Notes: generated from the sequence alone by a model not told the origin. Counted from the stretch's first letter, positions 43,256 through 52,446 are shown. The stretch: 64,000 bases of DNA from Bacteroidales bacterium UBA1392 (GCA_002305275.1 DBQO01000046.1:1-64000); one strand, 5' to 3'. Made by a program: numbers and translations.

Positions 43256-44205
43256 TTAAGAACGGTTATCTGATATCTGGCAGCTTCGCCCCACTTAGGA
43301 TCCTGTGCGATCTCTTTAAAGTAACCGCAGGCTTCGCCGGTCTGTCCTGTAGCAATCAGGGCTGTACCCAACTGGTATACGATCTGCACTCTGTCTCTTG
43401 CATCCGGACTCATTGCAAGATAAGCCTTAAGTGCATCTGCTGCTACTGCATTTTGTTTCAGACCGAGAGCCGACAGGCCCACTATCTTCTGAGCGTTGGC
43501 ATTATCGCTGAACTCTATGGATTTCTGTGCATTTTCAAGAGCGCCTTTGAGGTCCTTGGCTCTCTGACTTGCAACTGCCTTCTTTAGATATACGGTTGAA
43601 AGCTGTCTGTCAACATTTTCTGCGATGCTCTCATCAAGTTCTTTGGCCTTGATGAAGGCCTCTTCTGCAACGTCGGTATTGTCTGCTGCATTTGCAGCCT
43701 GTCCCATACGGAAATAGGCATTGGCATTATTGGGATCCACTGCTATAACCTCTTTGTATGCTTCAACGGCTTCGGCAAACTCTCTGGCTGTAAGCAGGTC
43801 ATTGGCAACACCCATAAGTTTATTTATCTTGAGTTGGCCGATAAGGTCGTTGGCCTCGAGTAGTACGCCTTCGTTCTCATATTCCGCTGCTTTTTCTGCC
43901 GCCTTTTTGATCTTTACTATAGCGTCGTCGATATTACCCTCCCTTATCATATCCTTACCTAACTTAAGCATAAGTTGGGGAATAACCGTTTTACACTCGG
44001 TAACTATTGCAGTACCCTCATCTCCTAGCTGTAAGGCCATATCCATAGCCTTCTGGAAAAGATCCAGAGCGGCAGTCTCATTGCCTTCCTGAAGTGTCAT
44101 ACCCGCGTTGTTGAAAAGTTCCGTTGCCTGACCGAGGTCCTGAGCCATAGAAACGCCCATGGTAAAGAGGGCAACAAAAATGGTAACAAAAATCTTTTTC
44201 ATCAT
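43246..44205 (-). CDS. Secreted TPR-repeat protein
   Basis: 319 residues. Signal peptide MKKIFVTIFVALFTMGVSMAQ (the second ATG, one codon in, is equally likely). The rest is helical repeats; TPR units show best at EAVEAYKEVIAVDPNNANAYFRMGQAANAADNTDVAEEAFIKAKELD and in the C-terminal half. Periplasmic scaffold by inference. First gene of the six-gene minus-strand operon (TPR, U32, holB, ricT, gldH, trmB). Confidence 0.85.
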   Translation of the reverse strand: MMKKIFVTIFVALFTMGVSMAQDLGQATELFNNAGMTLQEGNETAALDLFQKAMDMALQLGDEGTAIVTECKTVIPQLMLKLGKDMIREGNIDDAIVKIKKAAEKAAEYENEGVLLEANDLIGQLKINKLMGVANDLLTAREFAEAVEAYKEVIAVDPNNANAYFRMGQAANAADNTDVAEEAFIKAKELDESIAENVDRQLSTVYLKKAVASQRAKDLKGALENAQKSIEFSDNANAQKIVGLSALGLKQNAVAADALKAYLAMSPDARDRVQIVYQLGTALIATGQTGEACGYFKEIAQDPKWGEAARYQITVLKCN

Positions 44206-44280
44206 ATCTTATTCTTGTAATTAAAATTTGTATTACAAATGCTTATTGCATAAATCCGGCCAAAATTAGAAACTTATCTT

Positions 44281-44288
44281 TATTTTTG
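44281..44288 (+). promoter_or_regulatory. Putative -7 box of the DUF3109 gene
   Basis: TATTTTTG, 12 bp before the ATG at 44301, implying a very short leader. It overlaps a possible TTG start at 44286, which argues for the ATG. Confidence 0.4.
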
Positions 44289-44300
44289 CAAAAAAAAGAA

Positions 44301-44891
44301 ATGCGCCCATCGATTATACGTATTGGAGATATACTTGTGTCATCAGAAATACTTACCGAATATTTTAGTTGTGATTATGAAAAATGCGGTGGTATTTGTT
44401 GTATAGTGGGTGATAGCGGTGCGCCTCTGGAGGAGCCGGAAGGGGATATTTTAAAAGCGGAATATCCAAACTATGCAGCCTGGATGAGTACGGAGGGTCG
44501 TACGCAGGTGGAAAAGAAGGGTTTTTTCGAAATTGATATGGATGGCGATATGGTGACTCCGCTCATTGGTGACCGGGAGGAGTGTGTATATACCCGATTC
44601 GAGGGAGCTAACTGCTTCTGTGCCATAGAGAGGGCATTTTGTGCCGGCAGGTGCGATTTTGCAAAGCCCATATCCTGTCGCCTCTATCCGATCAGGGTAT
44701 CTCAACTTTCGAGTGGAATGACTGCTCTCAATTTACATCGTTGGCCTATCTGTGCCCCCGCTTTTGAGAAAGGCAAAAAAGAAGGGATCCACGTCTACAA
44801 ATTTCTCAGGAATCCCTTATTATTCAGGTATGGCGAGGAATTTTACTCGGAACTGGAGTCAGTTGCCAGAACCTTGAGTGCCAAATCGTAG
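44301..44891 (+). CDS. DUF3109 family protein
   Basis: 196 residues from the ATG at 44301. The hallmark N-terminal cysteine cluster is present (CDYEKCGGICCIVGDSGAPLEEPE), with further Cys residues in ECVYTRFEGANCFCAIERAFCAGRCDFAKPISCRLYPIRV. The eight or more cysteines suggest metal or Fe-S binding; related YkgJ-type proteins are poorly characterised. Its last 49 bp overlap the convergent DUF2007 gene. Confidence 0.88.
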   Translation: MRPSIIRIGDILVSSEILTEYFSCDYEKCGGICCIVGDSGAPLEEPEGDILKAEYPNYAAWMSTEGRTQVEKKGFFEIDMDGDMVTPLIGDREECVYTRFEGANCFCAIERAFCAGRCDFAKPISCRLYPIRVSQLSSGMTALNLHRWPICAPAFEKGKKEGIHVYKFLRNPLLFRYGEEFYSELESVARTLSAKS

Positions 44892-45055
44892 TCCTCGTCC
44901 CTCACCACCAGTTTGATAGCTCCGTCATACATATTACAGAAACCTGGCAGGGATGAGTTTTCATTGAGAACCTCGGCGATAATACCTTCGCTTTCAAGTA
45001 ACCCTCTGGCAATGTGCGCCAGATATGGCTCAGTATATCTTGCAACTTCTTTCAT
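44843..45055 (-). CDS. DUF2007 domain protein
   Basis: 70 residues: MKEVARYTEPYLAHIARGLL...GIIAEVLNENSSLPGF...AIKLVVRDEDYDLALKVL. This is the small ferredoxin-like DUF2007 fold, with the usual 'transmissible from position to position' hydrophobic pattern; it is sometimes called a putative signal-transducing protein. Function unknown. Its final ~15 codons are antisense to the end of the DUF3109 gene. Likely co-transcribed with the upstream 45071-45568 gene (15-bp gap). Confidence 0.82.
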   Translation of the reverse strand: MKEVARYTEPYLAHIARGLLESEGIIAEVLNENSSLPGFCNMYDGAIKLVVRDEDYDLALKVLATDSSSE

Positions 45056-45070
45056 TTTACAATTTGTCGT

Positions 45071-45568
45071 TTATTGTGCATCCTGTGAGGAATTGTCCTC
45101 TTCTTCGCGTCTTATACGATAACTGACGTTGCGTAGTATGCGATCCACATCTTTGCGGAAACCATCCACGACAATAGGATCCTGAGTAAGATCAAATGTG
45201 ATGGCATCCTCGTACATCCTTGTCAGGCGTGTAACCGCTTTGGCATGCCTGAAAATCACCTTTTCATCATCTTTCTTATCCAGTTTATATCCTGCCTCCT
45301 TGAAGGCATCCTCAATTATCTCCGCATATTTCGGGTAATCACCATTCAGATGAAATTTTCTCTTGACAAATCCCAAAGCCGGATATGTTACGGCAACCAG
45401 TAAAAAGAAAACCACCAGTTTGGGCATTGAACCCTCCTTGAACATACAAGCACAGGTCATGTCGGGATTCTTAGCATATTGCCATAGGAAAAGCAAACCT
45501 ACTATGATAAAAAAGAAAACCAGAAAATAGATCAGGTATTTTATCGAGCGTATCAAATACTTCTTCAT
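45071..45568 (-). CDS. Hypothetical membrane protein with two N-terminal TM helices
   Basis: 165 residues. Two hydrophobic segments (about 10-32 and 48-66), separated by a loop with Cys residues (DMTCACMFKEG), then a charged soluble domain (YPKYAEIIEDAFKEAGYKLDKKDDEKVIFRHAKAVTRLTRMYEDAITF). Not recognised as a named family. First gene of a two-gene unit with the DUF2007 protein. Confidence 0.75.
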   Translation of the reverse strand: MKKYLIRSIKYLIYFLVFFFIIVGLLFLWQYAKNPDMTCACMFKEGSMPKLVVFFLLVAVTYPALGFVKRKFHLNGDYPKYAEIIEDAFKEAGYKLDKKDDEKVIFRHAKAVTRLTRMYEDAITFDLTQDPIVVDGFRKDVDRILRNVSYRIRREEEDNSSQDAQ

Positions 45569-45613
45569 TGCGTTGTTATTGTGTTAATGATGAGTCGTTT
45601 TAACTATTTTCTG

Positions 45614-45653
45614 CAAATTTAATGTTATGTTTCAAAAAAAGGAATTATTTTTG
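45614..45653. promoter_or_regulatory. Divergent -7 boxes
   Basis: On the minus strand TAAATTTG (plus coordinates 45614-45621) faces the 45071-45568 gene; on the plus strand TATTTTTG (45646-45653) precedes the coiled-coil gene at 45690. Both match TAnnTTTG. Confidence 0.4.
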
Positions 45654-45689
45654 CAGAATGATTAAGAAAAACCACAAAACAGTCATACG

Positions 45690-46538
45690 ATGAAAAAAAT
45701 TGTAATTACATTATCCGTTGTGGCAGCAGTCCTTTTGGGAGTGCTGGTATTTATTTGGGTTAGCAAACAGAAATTGGTTAAGGACCTTAATCTTGAAAAA
45801 GAAGACCTTACCACCGAACTGATTGCCCTACAGAATGATTATGCCACTCTTACATCGACCAACAAGGCGATCAACGACTCTTTAGCAGTAGAGAGGGAGA
45901 AGGTTGGCCAGCTAATCGAGCGTATTCAGAAGACAGAGGCTACCAACAGGTCTAAGATTCGTCAGTACGAAAAGGAGCTTGGCACGCTCCGTTCCATCAT
46001 GAAAGGCTATATTGTCCAGATAGATTCTCTTAACAGTCTAAATGTTGCTCTGCGCCAGGAGGCGTCGGAAGCCCGCTTGGAGGCCGAGGAGAGCCGTAAG
46101 CAATATGATGAGCTGGTAACCACAACTGAGGCATTATCTGCAAAGGCATCCGCCGGCGCAGTAGTGAAAGCCAGGGGAGTAGTACTCTCGGCCATAAATG
46201 CTTCCAACAAGGAGACTGACCGCAGCAGCCGTGTGGAGAAACTACGTACCTGCCTCAGTCTGATCGAGAATTCCATTGCAGAGAAGGGTCCAAAGGTTAT
46301 CTATATCAGAGTTAAGGGTCCCGATGGCATCCTTATGACAGGCGATCAGCAGAGGATTTTTACCATTGATGGCGAGGAGATGATCTATTCCGCTTCACGT
46401 GAGGTTGATTACCAGGGCGATGAGGTGGAGGTTTGTATCTACTTCGCCAGTGGTCAGGGCTTTGTGAAGGGCATCTACAATGTTGAGGTTTACTCTTCAG
46501 AGGCCAAACTCGGCAGTGCGGATCTACTCCTGAGGTAG
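45690..46538 (+). CDS. Membrane-anchored coiled-coil protein
   Basis: 282 residues. One N-terminal TM helix (IVITLSVVAAVLLGVLVFIWV), a long coiled coil (about 30-150, heptads of E, K, L and Q), then a small globular C-terminal domain (about 195-282, VIYIRVKGPDGILMTGDQQRIFTIDGEEMIYSASREVDYQGDEVEVCIYF) that looks beta-rich. Such proteins are frequent in Bacteroidales without known function. Probably projects into the periplasm. 9 bp before hemW. Confidence 0.78.
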   Translation: MKKIVITLSVVAAVLLGVLVFIWVSKQKLVKDLNLEKEDLTTELIALQNDYATLTSTNKAINDSLAVEREKVGQLIERIQKTEATNRSKIRQYEKELGTLRSIMKGYIVQIDSLNSLNVALRQEASEARLEAEESRKQYDELVTTTEALSAKASAGAVVKARGVVLSAINASNKETDRSSRVEKLRTCLSLIENSIAEKGPKVIYIRVKGPDGILMTGDQQRIFTIDGEEMIYSASREVDYQGDEVEVCIYFASGQGFVKGIYNVEVYSSEAKLGSADLLLR

Positions 46539-46547
46539 AGACCTGTT

Positions 46548-47672
46548 ATGGCGGGTATCTACATCCATCTGCCTTTTTGTTCCTCTTTTTGCCTTTATTG
46601 CGACTTTTATTCGGAGATTGATGGCAGAGCACGGCGTAGACGCTACTTGAATGCCCTTAAGTTCGAGATTTCGGAAAAAGTTGATTTTTTTGAAGGAGTG
46701 CTCCCCGATACCATTTACATGGGTGGGGGCACTCCTTCGCTTTTGGATACCGAAGAGATATCGGAGCTCTCTGATACACTGCGCAATAGATTTAATATAA
46801 CATCTCTTCGTGAATTTACATTGGAGGCCAATCCCGATGACATAACTCCAAAGAAACTAGAGGGGTGGCTCCGTGCAGGAATAGACAGGTTGAGTATTGG
46901 AGTTCAGTCATTCTGTGATGACCATCTCGTATGGATGCGCCGCAGGCATCCCTCAGCCCAGGCAATAAATGCCTTTAAGATGGCACGGGAGGCCGGTTTT
47001 AACAATATTTCACTGGATTTGATATTTGGTTTTGAAGGACTCTCATCCGAGCAATGGGAATACAACATAGAGCAGCTTACGGCTCTTTATCCGGAGCATG
47101 TTTCCTGTTACCAGATGAGCGTAGAATCCGGTAGCGAACTAGCCTCGCTGGTCGACTCGGGCAGCTACCATGAGCCTTCGCAAGAGATTTGTGCAACTCA
47201 ATATTCTGTTTTACAGCATATGCTGGAAAAGGCCGGTTACCGCCAGTACGAGATATCTAATTTTGCCCTCCCCGGTCGGGAATCCATCCACAACTCCTCT
47301 TATTGGGAGAGAATGCCCTATCTCGGTTTGGGAGCTTCGGCACACTCTTTTGATGGTGAGGGCTGCCGATGCTGGAATATTGCAGATATTAATAGTTATG
47401 TAGAGGCTATTGAAGGGAATTATTACGACAAAATAAGGAGCGAGGAAATCCTATCCGACGATGACAAATTCAACGAGCAGATTATGCTCGGACTAAGAAA
47501 AGTTACCGGTTTATCTCTCTCTTCCCTTGAGAGCTCACGACTGGCAAAAATAAAACCGGCGCTCGATTATTTGACGAGCACCGGCGACATACTCTATGAA
47601 AAGGGCATTATACGGATCCCGGCAGGGAGATTGTTCGTCTCGGACGGGATAATGCAACAACTTTTCCTTTAA
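46548..47672 (+). CDS. hemW: Radical SAM family heme chaperone HemW
   Basis: 374 residues. The Fe-S cluster motif is Cys10, Cys14 and Cys17 in LPFCSSFCLYCDFYS (CxxxCxxC). Further HemW/HemN signatures: YMGGGTPSLLD, EANPDDIT, RLSIGVQSFCDDHLVWMRR and GLGASAHSFDG. HemW binds heme and is thought to deliver it to respiratory enzymes. It is not coproporphyrinogen oxidase. The neighbour sdhC encodes a heme-b protein, a suggestive though convergent pairing. Confidence 0.93.
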   Translation: MAGIYIHLPFCSSFCLYCDFYSEIDGRARRRRYLNALKFEISEKVDFFEGVLPDTIYMGGGTPSLLDTEEISELSDTLRNRFNITSLREFTLEANPDDITPKKLEGWLRAGIDRLSIGVQSFCDDHLVWMRRRHPSAQAINAFKMAREAGFNNISLDLIFGFEGLSSEQWEYNIEQLTALYPEHVSCYQMSVESGSELASLVDSGSYHEPSQEICATQYSVLQHMLEKAGYRQYEISNFALPGRESIHNSSYWERMPYLGLGASAHSFDGEGCRCWNIADINSYVEAIEGNYYDKIRSEEILSDDDKFNEQIMLGLRKVTGLSLSSLESSRLAKIKPALDYLTSTGDILYEKGIIRIPAGRLFVSDGIMQQLFL

Positions 47673-47686
47673 ATACTTCCTATAAC

Positions 47687-48352
47687 CTATAAAAAGCCGT
47701 TTGCTTTGCAGCAGGTATAAATGGCTATCAGGGTAAAACCTGACATTATCAGGGTTACCAACACAATCCCCACCACTTTCAATCTCTTGAACCAGACGGT
47801 GTTATTCAGCCCGATAGACTGAAAGGCACTCCAAAAACCGTGGGTAAGGTGAAACCAGATGGCTACAAACCAGATAATGTATAAAACGGTTACCCATACA
47901 TTTCCAAAGGTCGAGACCATCAGATCGGGGGCGTTGGCTACCTCCCCTCCCGTCCACTCGGCAAACTGCATGTCCACCCAGAAATGTGTCAGGTGCAGTA
48001 TAAGGCCAAGGGCCACTATTATGCCGAGAACCACCATGTTGCGTGAAGCCCATGAATCGGTAGCCGCTTTATTGGGAACTGCGTAACGGTTGTAGCCGCC
48101 ACGAGCTCTCAGGTTGCCGAGAGTGAGAATAAAGGCGTACAGAATGTGGATTACAAATCCGAAAGCGAGTACCGGCACCATAATTGTCACGATGGGGAGA
48201 CCCATAAAGTCAATGACTTGCATGAATGTCTCCTCGCTGAAAATATATGTGATATTTAGGAGCATGTGGAGTGAAAGAAAAAGTATTAAGAACAATCCGC
48301 TGATGCTCATGATCACCTTTTTCCCGATGGATGAAGTGAATATATTTGCCAT
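47687..48352 (-). CDS. sdhC: Succinate dehydrogenase/fumarate reductase cytochrome b subunit
   Basis: 221 residues, five TM helices, Bacteroidota diheme type. Conserved His-bearing segments: LHMLLNITYIF, FGFVIHILYAFIL, LHLTHFWVDMQF and WFHLTHGFWSAFQSIGLNN. It anchors the flavoprotein and Fe-S subunits and passes electrons to or from menaquinone. In most Bacteroidales it is followed by sdhA and sdhB; here the next gene downstream is the convergent hemW, so the catalytic subunits must lie elsewhere. Confidence 0.93.
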   Translation of the reverse strand: MANIFTSSIGKKVIMSISGLFLILFLSLHMLLNITYIFSEETFMQVIDFMGLPIVTIMVPVLAFGFVIHILYAFILTLGNLRARGGYNRYAVPNKAATDSWASRNMVVLGIIVALGLILHLTHFWVDMQFAEWTGGEVANAPDLMVSTFGNVWVTVLYIIWFVAIWFHLTHGFWSAFQSIGLNNTVWFKRLKVVGIVLVTLIMSGFTLIAIYTCCKANGFL

Positions 48353-48386
48353 AAGTCAAATTTTGTATCTTCGTTATTTGAGAGCG

Positions 48387-48434
48387 CAAATATAGACCTT
48401 TAGTTGTAAAAATCATAATATTTACCTACTTTTG
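48387..48434. promoter_or_regulatory. Divergent promoters of sdhC and pyrH
   Basis: Minus strand: TATATTTG (plus coordinates 48387-48394) before sdhC. Plus strand: GTTG (48403-48406), 20 bp, TACTTTTG (48427-48434) before pyrH at 48465. The pyrH promoter has both elements close to consensus. Confidence 0.5.
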
Positions 48435-48464
48435 TTAGTTGTAACAACCAAACAATAGACTTGT

Positions 48465-49190
48465 ATGAAGTACAGCAGGATATTATTGAAGCTTAGCGGG
48501 GAGGCCATAGGAGGTCCCGACGGTGTGGGACTTGATGAGGATGTCATGGCTCGTTATGCCGAGGCCATAGCTTCCGTGGTTCGTGGTGGAGTGCAGGTTG
48601 CCATAGTTATTGGAGGTGGCAACATTTTCCGCGGTCTCGCCGGCACGGAACGCGGATTTGACCGTGTCAGAGGCGATCAGATGGGTATGCTCGCTACTGT
48701 AATCAACAGTATCGGACTCTCCCTTTCGCTGAGAAATGCCGGACTCAAAGCTGAAGTTTTTACGGCGACTCCCATGCGTCCCATGGCCAGATATTATATG
48801 CGGGACGAGGTGCTCGAATATATGGAAGAGGGTGGTGTGGCGGTAGTGGCCGGCGGTACGGGTAATCCTTTCTTTACTACTGATTCCGCAGCTGCTCTAA
48901 GGGCTTGCGAACTGGGTGTAGATGCTCTTCTGAAGGGCACTAAGGTAGACGGAGTTTATGATAAGGACCCCAAAAAGCACTCCGATGCGGTTAAATACCG
49001 CTCCATCACATTTGACCAGGCCATCGATGACAATCTCCGGGTGATGGATCAGACCGCATTTACTCTTTGCAAAGAGAATGACATGCCTATCATTGTCTTC
49101 GACATAAACCACGAAGGTAGCCTAAAAAGGCTCGTTGCCGGAGAAGAGGTGGGCACTATAGTATCCAACCATGTTAAGACAATTATTTAA
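48465..49190 (+). CDS. pyrH: UMP kinase
   Basis: 241 residues of the amino-acid kinase fold. Seen: ILLKLSGEAIGG, VIGGGNIFRGL, RGDQMGMLATVINS, GGTGNPFFTTDSAAALRA and DGVYDKDPKKHSDAVKY. It phosphorylates UMP to UDP. Followed 18 bp later by frr, the common pyrH-frr pair. Confidence 0.97.
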   Translation: MKYSRILLKLSGEAIGGPDGVGLDEDVMARYAEAIASVVRGGVQVAIVIGGGNIFRGLAGTERGFDRVRGDQMGMLATVINSIGLSLSLRNAGLKAEVFTATPMRPMARYYMRDEVLEYMEEGGVAVVAGGTGNPFFTTDSAAALRACELGVDALLKGTKVDGVYDKDPKKHSDAVKYRSITFDQAIDDNLRVMDQTAFTLCKENDMPIIVFDINHEGSLKRLVAGEEVGTIVSNHVKTII

Positions 49191-49208
49191 TATTCAAAAC
49201 CGACTACG

Positions 49209-49772
49209 ATGATAGAGAAAGCAAAAGAAATAATTGCTTCGACCAGTCAAAAGATGGCTGAGGCCGTAGAGTTTCTGGACGAAGATCTCAAAACTTACCG
49301 GGCAGGCAAGGCAAATCCGGCAGTGTTCAATGCAGTTATGGTTAATTATTACGGATCGATGACCCCCGTCCCTCAGGTGGCCAGCATCAATACCCCGGAT
49401 GCAAAGACTATTATTATTCAGCCCTGGGACAAAAAGATGATTCCTGCCATAGAGAAGGCCATCATGGATGCCAATATCGGATTTACTCCACAGAACAATG
49501 GTGAACAAATCCGCATCAATGTGCCTGCTCTTACGGAGGAACGTCGTCGCGACCTGGTAAAGAAGGCAAAAACCGCCGGAGAGAATGCAAAGATCAGTAT
49601 TCGTAACGCTCGTCGTGAAGGTATAGAAACACTCAGGAAGTTACAAAAAGAGGGAATGCCTGAAGATGTAGTAAAAGTTTCCGAAGGCGACATTCAGAAA
49701 GAGACTGACACCTTTACCAAAAATGTTGACGAATTGCTCGCGGAGAAAGAGAAGGAGATAATGACAGTATAA
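49209..49772 (+). CDS. frr: Ribosome recycling factor
   Basis: 187 residues, full length. Three-helix and beta-domain pattern with DLKTYRAGKANPAVFNAVMVNYYGSMTPVPQVASI and the C-terminal KKAKTAGENAKISIRNARREGIETLRKLQKEG. It splits post-termination ribosomes with EF-G. Its stop codon shares one base with the next ATG (TAATG). Confidence 0.97.
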   Translation: MIEKAKEIIASTSQKMAEAVEFLDEDLKTYRAGKANPAVFNAVMVNYYGSMTPVPQVASINTPDAKTIIIQPWDKKMIPAIEKAIMDANIGFTPQNNGEQIRINVPALTEERRRDLVKKAKTAGENAKISIRNARREGIETLRKLQKEGMPEDVVKVSEGDIQKETDTFTKNVDELLAEKEKEIMTV

Positions 49773-50809
49773 TGATACAAATCATCTGCGGACCCTGTAG
49801 TGCCGAGTCCGAAGAGCAGGTGCTGGCTACGGCATCTGCTCTTGTTGATATTTTGGCAGGCAGCAAAGATTATCGCCATATTGCCTTTAGGGCAGGGCTC
49901 TGGAAGCCCCGTACTCGCCCCGGAACCTTCGAAGGGGTGGGTGAGGCGGCTCTTCCGTGGTTGCAGCGAGTGCAACATGAGACCGGCCTGAAAGTCATCG
50001 TGGAGGTGGCTACGGCTGCGCATCTGGAAGCGGTACTAAAGGCAGGGATAGATATGGTTTGGGTAGGAGCCCGTACTACGGCCAACCCATTTGCAGTACA
50101 GGAATTGGCAGATGCCCTGCAGGGAGTAGATATTCCCGTATTTGTCAAAAATCCCCTCAATCCCGACCTCAACTTGTGGCTCGGAGCTGTAGAAAGGATT
50201 GAAATGGCGGGTATACGGGATATTTCTGTCATTCACAGAGGCTTTTCATTCTATGAAAAAGGTCGCTATCGTAACGAACCGAAGTGGCAGGTCCCCATCG
50301 ACCTTATGCGCAGACGCCCTGATTTGAGGATACTCTGCGACCCCAGTCATATTACAGGCAAGAGGGAATATCTTCTCGAAGTATCTCAAATGGCAATGGA
50401 CCTGGGCTTTGACGGACTTTTTATTGAGAGTCACATATCCCCCGACTCCGCACTCAGTGATTCGGAACAACAGATAGAGCCTCGATTTCTGGGACGGATG
50501 CTTGAAGATCTCAGGATACGCAGCAGCATTCCTGAAGACGAAGAACTCAGCAGGAGACTTCAGGAGCTCAGAGCACGAATTGACTCGCTTGACGAGGATA
50601 TTCTGGAAATTCTGGAACTCAGAATGGGAGTGGTTGATCAGATAGGTGCGCAGAAACGGCGTGGAAATATAACTATTCTACAGCAGCAGCGCTGGGAGGA
50701 AATTCTCGAGAAGACACGCAGCGGTGCGTTATCCCGCGGCCTCGACCCCGGATTTGTAGAGGAACTATTCAAACTTATCCATATAGCCTCCATCAGACGG
50801 CAGTTCTGA
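49772..50809 (+). CDS. Bifunctional DAHP synthase/chorismate mutase
   Basis: 345 residues. N-terminal AroA-I beta-type DAHP synthase (about 1-250): IICGPCSAESEEQ, AFRAGLWKPRTRPGTFEGVG, DMVWVGARTTANPFAVQ, CDPSHITGKRE. C-terminal chorismate mutase type II domain (about 265-345): LRARIDSLDEDILEILELRMGVVDQIGAQKRRGN. It starts the shikimate pathway and also diverts chorismate to prephenate; the fused domain typically mediates feedback. The start overlaps frr by one base, so translation is coupled. Confidence 0.95.
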   Translation: MIQIICGPCSAESEEQVLATASALVDILAGSKDYRHIAFRAGLWKPRTRPGTFEGVGEAALPWLQRVQHETGLKVIVEVATAAHLEAVLKAGIDMVWVGARTTANPFAVQELADALQGVDIPVFVKNPLNPDLNLWLGAVERIEMAGIRDISVIHRGFSFYEKGRYRNEPKWQVPIDLMRRRPDLRILCDPSHITGKREYLLEVSQMAMDLGFDGLFIESHISPDSALSDSEQQIEPRFLGRMLEDLRIRSSIPEDEELSRRLQELRARIDSLDEDILEILELRMGVVDQIGAQKRRGNITILQQQRWEEILEKTRSGALSRGLDPGFVEELFKLIHIASIRRQF

Positions 50810-50846
50810 TAGCCATCGGCTACTATCCTAAAGTGAATCAATAAAA

Positions 50847-50885
50847 ATTGGGTTGGAGCTTTGAAGCCCAACCCAATCTCAAGCC
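50847..50885 (-). terminator. Intrinsic terminator of the fimbrillin/FISUMP gene
   Basis: ATTGGGTTGG (50847-50856) pairs with CCAACCCAAT (50868-50877). On the minus strand the stem is followed by TTTTTAT, so it terminates the minus-strand gene ending at 50915. It could also stop plus-strand transcripts from the DAHP synthase gene, but there the T-run is missing. Confidence 0.65.
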
Positions 50886-50914
50886 GTAACAATCCGGCAA
50901 TACGCTTGATCAAA

Positions 50915-52446
50915 CTATTCTCGGGCCACCAGGCGAACGGAGAACCCGCCGTTGTGGGAGTAGTCGGAGATGCTGACTGCGTAGGCGAAGTAGAAGTACA
51001 TATACCGCGCTTTGGTGTCGCCGCTCCCCGTGGACGACCAGTAGCAGCTGCTCCAGCCACTGTAGTTGAGATTACCATTGTTATCACGCCAACCCGCCGC
51101 CGGGAAGACGCGCGAAATCACCCCAACGCTATACCAATCGGCATTCTTTGCCTCATCTATCGTGTATGGTGTGCCAGTTGACTTCATATCGATCAGCATT
51201 CGGGCATTCGGGTTGCCGTAACCCATGTTATACAACCGGTAACGAGCTATCGCGTATAATGTCGGGTCGGATTGGGCGTGTAGGTTAACGTAGCGTAAAC
51301 CACGTTGTCAATATTCTCAAAAGTACCGCTCATGGTATAACTTTTACCGCCAATAGTTACAGCCGCGTTGCTGAGTGTGCGAGTACCGGTACCGCTGAAA
51401 TTTACATAAGTGTCCGATTCCGGGATAATGGCTCTCCACTCTTGAATAGTGGGCAGGAAGTAATCCTTACCATTGTGCGTGGCCGGGTTGGTGTTGTACG
51501 CTGTCATAGCCTCACTCCAAGTAAAGAGGTATAGCCCGGAGGCGTTGTGACCTGACTCGAACGTGCCGTTGAGGTCTGACATGTTGTGCTCGGCAAAGTA
51601 ACTGAGCGGGTTGATCATCTCATTCCAACCGCTGGTCACTGTACCCGTGTAACGATTGCCTGCGCTATAATTTTTCGCGGTTGAAACCTGTGTACTCCAC
51701 TTGTACAACTTGTGTGTTTGTTCGCCTAACAAAGTTATATTAGCCGTTCCACCTGCAACGATTCCGGTCATCACGGTGGGATCGAAAGCGAAATAAGTGG
51801 TAAGAGTGGTTTTGGCGGGAGAGAATGTGACACCTAATACATCAAGCACCACGGATTTGAAGACTCCCGATGCAGTCTCAACCGCATAACGCAGTTGGTG
51901 GAGTTCACCTACCTGTTCCGGGATGCCGCTGAGAACTAACTTAAGGATGCTACTTTTAAGGCTTAGTGAAAATGGTACACTAATAGCCTTAGGTGTTTCG
52001 TCGTATAAAAGCAGGTTGTATTTGAGATGTTCGGTTGTACCGTCGCCATTCTGCTCCTGATGCCAGAAGCTGGTGTCAAGAGGGTCTACGTTTCCGTCCT
52101 CATCCAGCATAATGTAACCCCCGGGATAGTAGGCTTTGTAGGTAGTAGCACCTGGCACCGCTGTACCCTGAAAACTATTGCCTCCGATCCAGTCAAAGTA
52201 TTCGTATCCCTTAAAGGTTGAACCGTCATATCCGGCCAGCTGTAGTACGTCATATGTCTGCCATGAGAGTGTACCACCGATGCCGGGAATGTTGGAATCT
52301 TCGTATGCCACGCGGGTTTCCGGTGATATGGCAACATTGATGGTAACGATACTTTCCTCCTTTTCCTCAATAACGGGAATAGGTTCACCAGTACAACCCG
52401 CCACAAGCAGGGCGAATAGTGTCAAAAGAAATAATTTAAATTTCAT
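50915..52446 (-). pseudogene. Frameshifted fimbrillin-like/FISUMP-type surface lipoprotein
   Basis: Two frames read as one gene. The first part (52446-51247, 399 codons) has a signal peptide with lipobox LLVAGC and a fimbrillin-like region (VTINVAISPETRVAYED...FSLSLKSSILKLVLSG), then a C-type-lectin-like start. It stops early after YTPNPTRHYTR. The C-terminus continues in another frame (to 50915; SCYWSSTGSGDTKARYMYFYF, GGFSVRLVARE). At the junction GTCGG is tandemly duplicated (51261-51270, plus strand). Removing one 5-bp unit restores one frame reading YTPNPTLYAIARYRLYNMG. So the gene is off by a slippage-type duplication: decayed, phase-variable, or a sequencing error. Surface adhesin by family. 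Confidence 0.85.

Noticed and set aside
50915..52446. C-type-lectin-like C-terminus as target of a diversity-generating retroelement
   Set aside because: No reverse transcriptase, accessory gene or template repeat was found in the window, and I saw no adenine-biased second copy of the C-terminal sequence.
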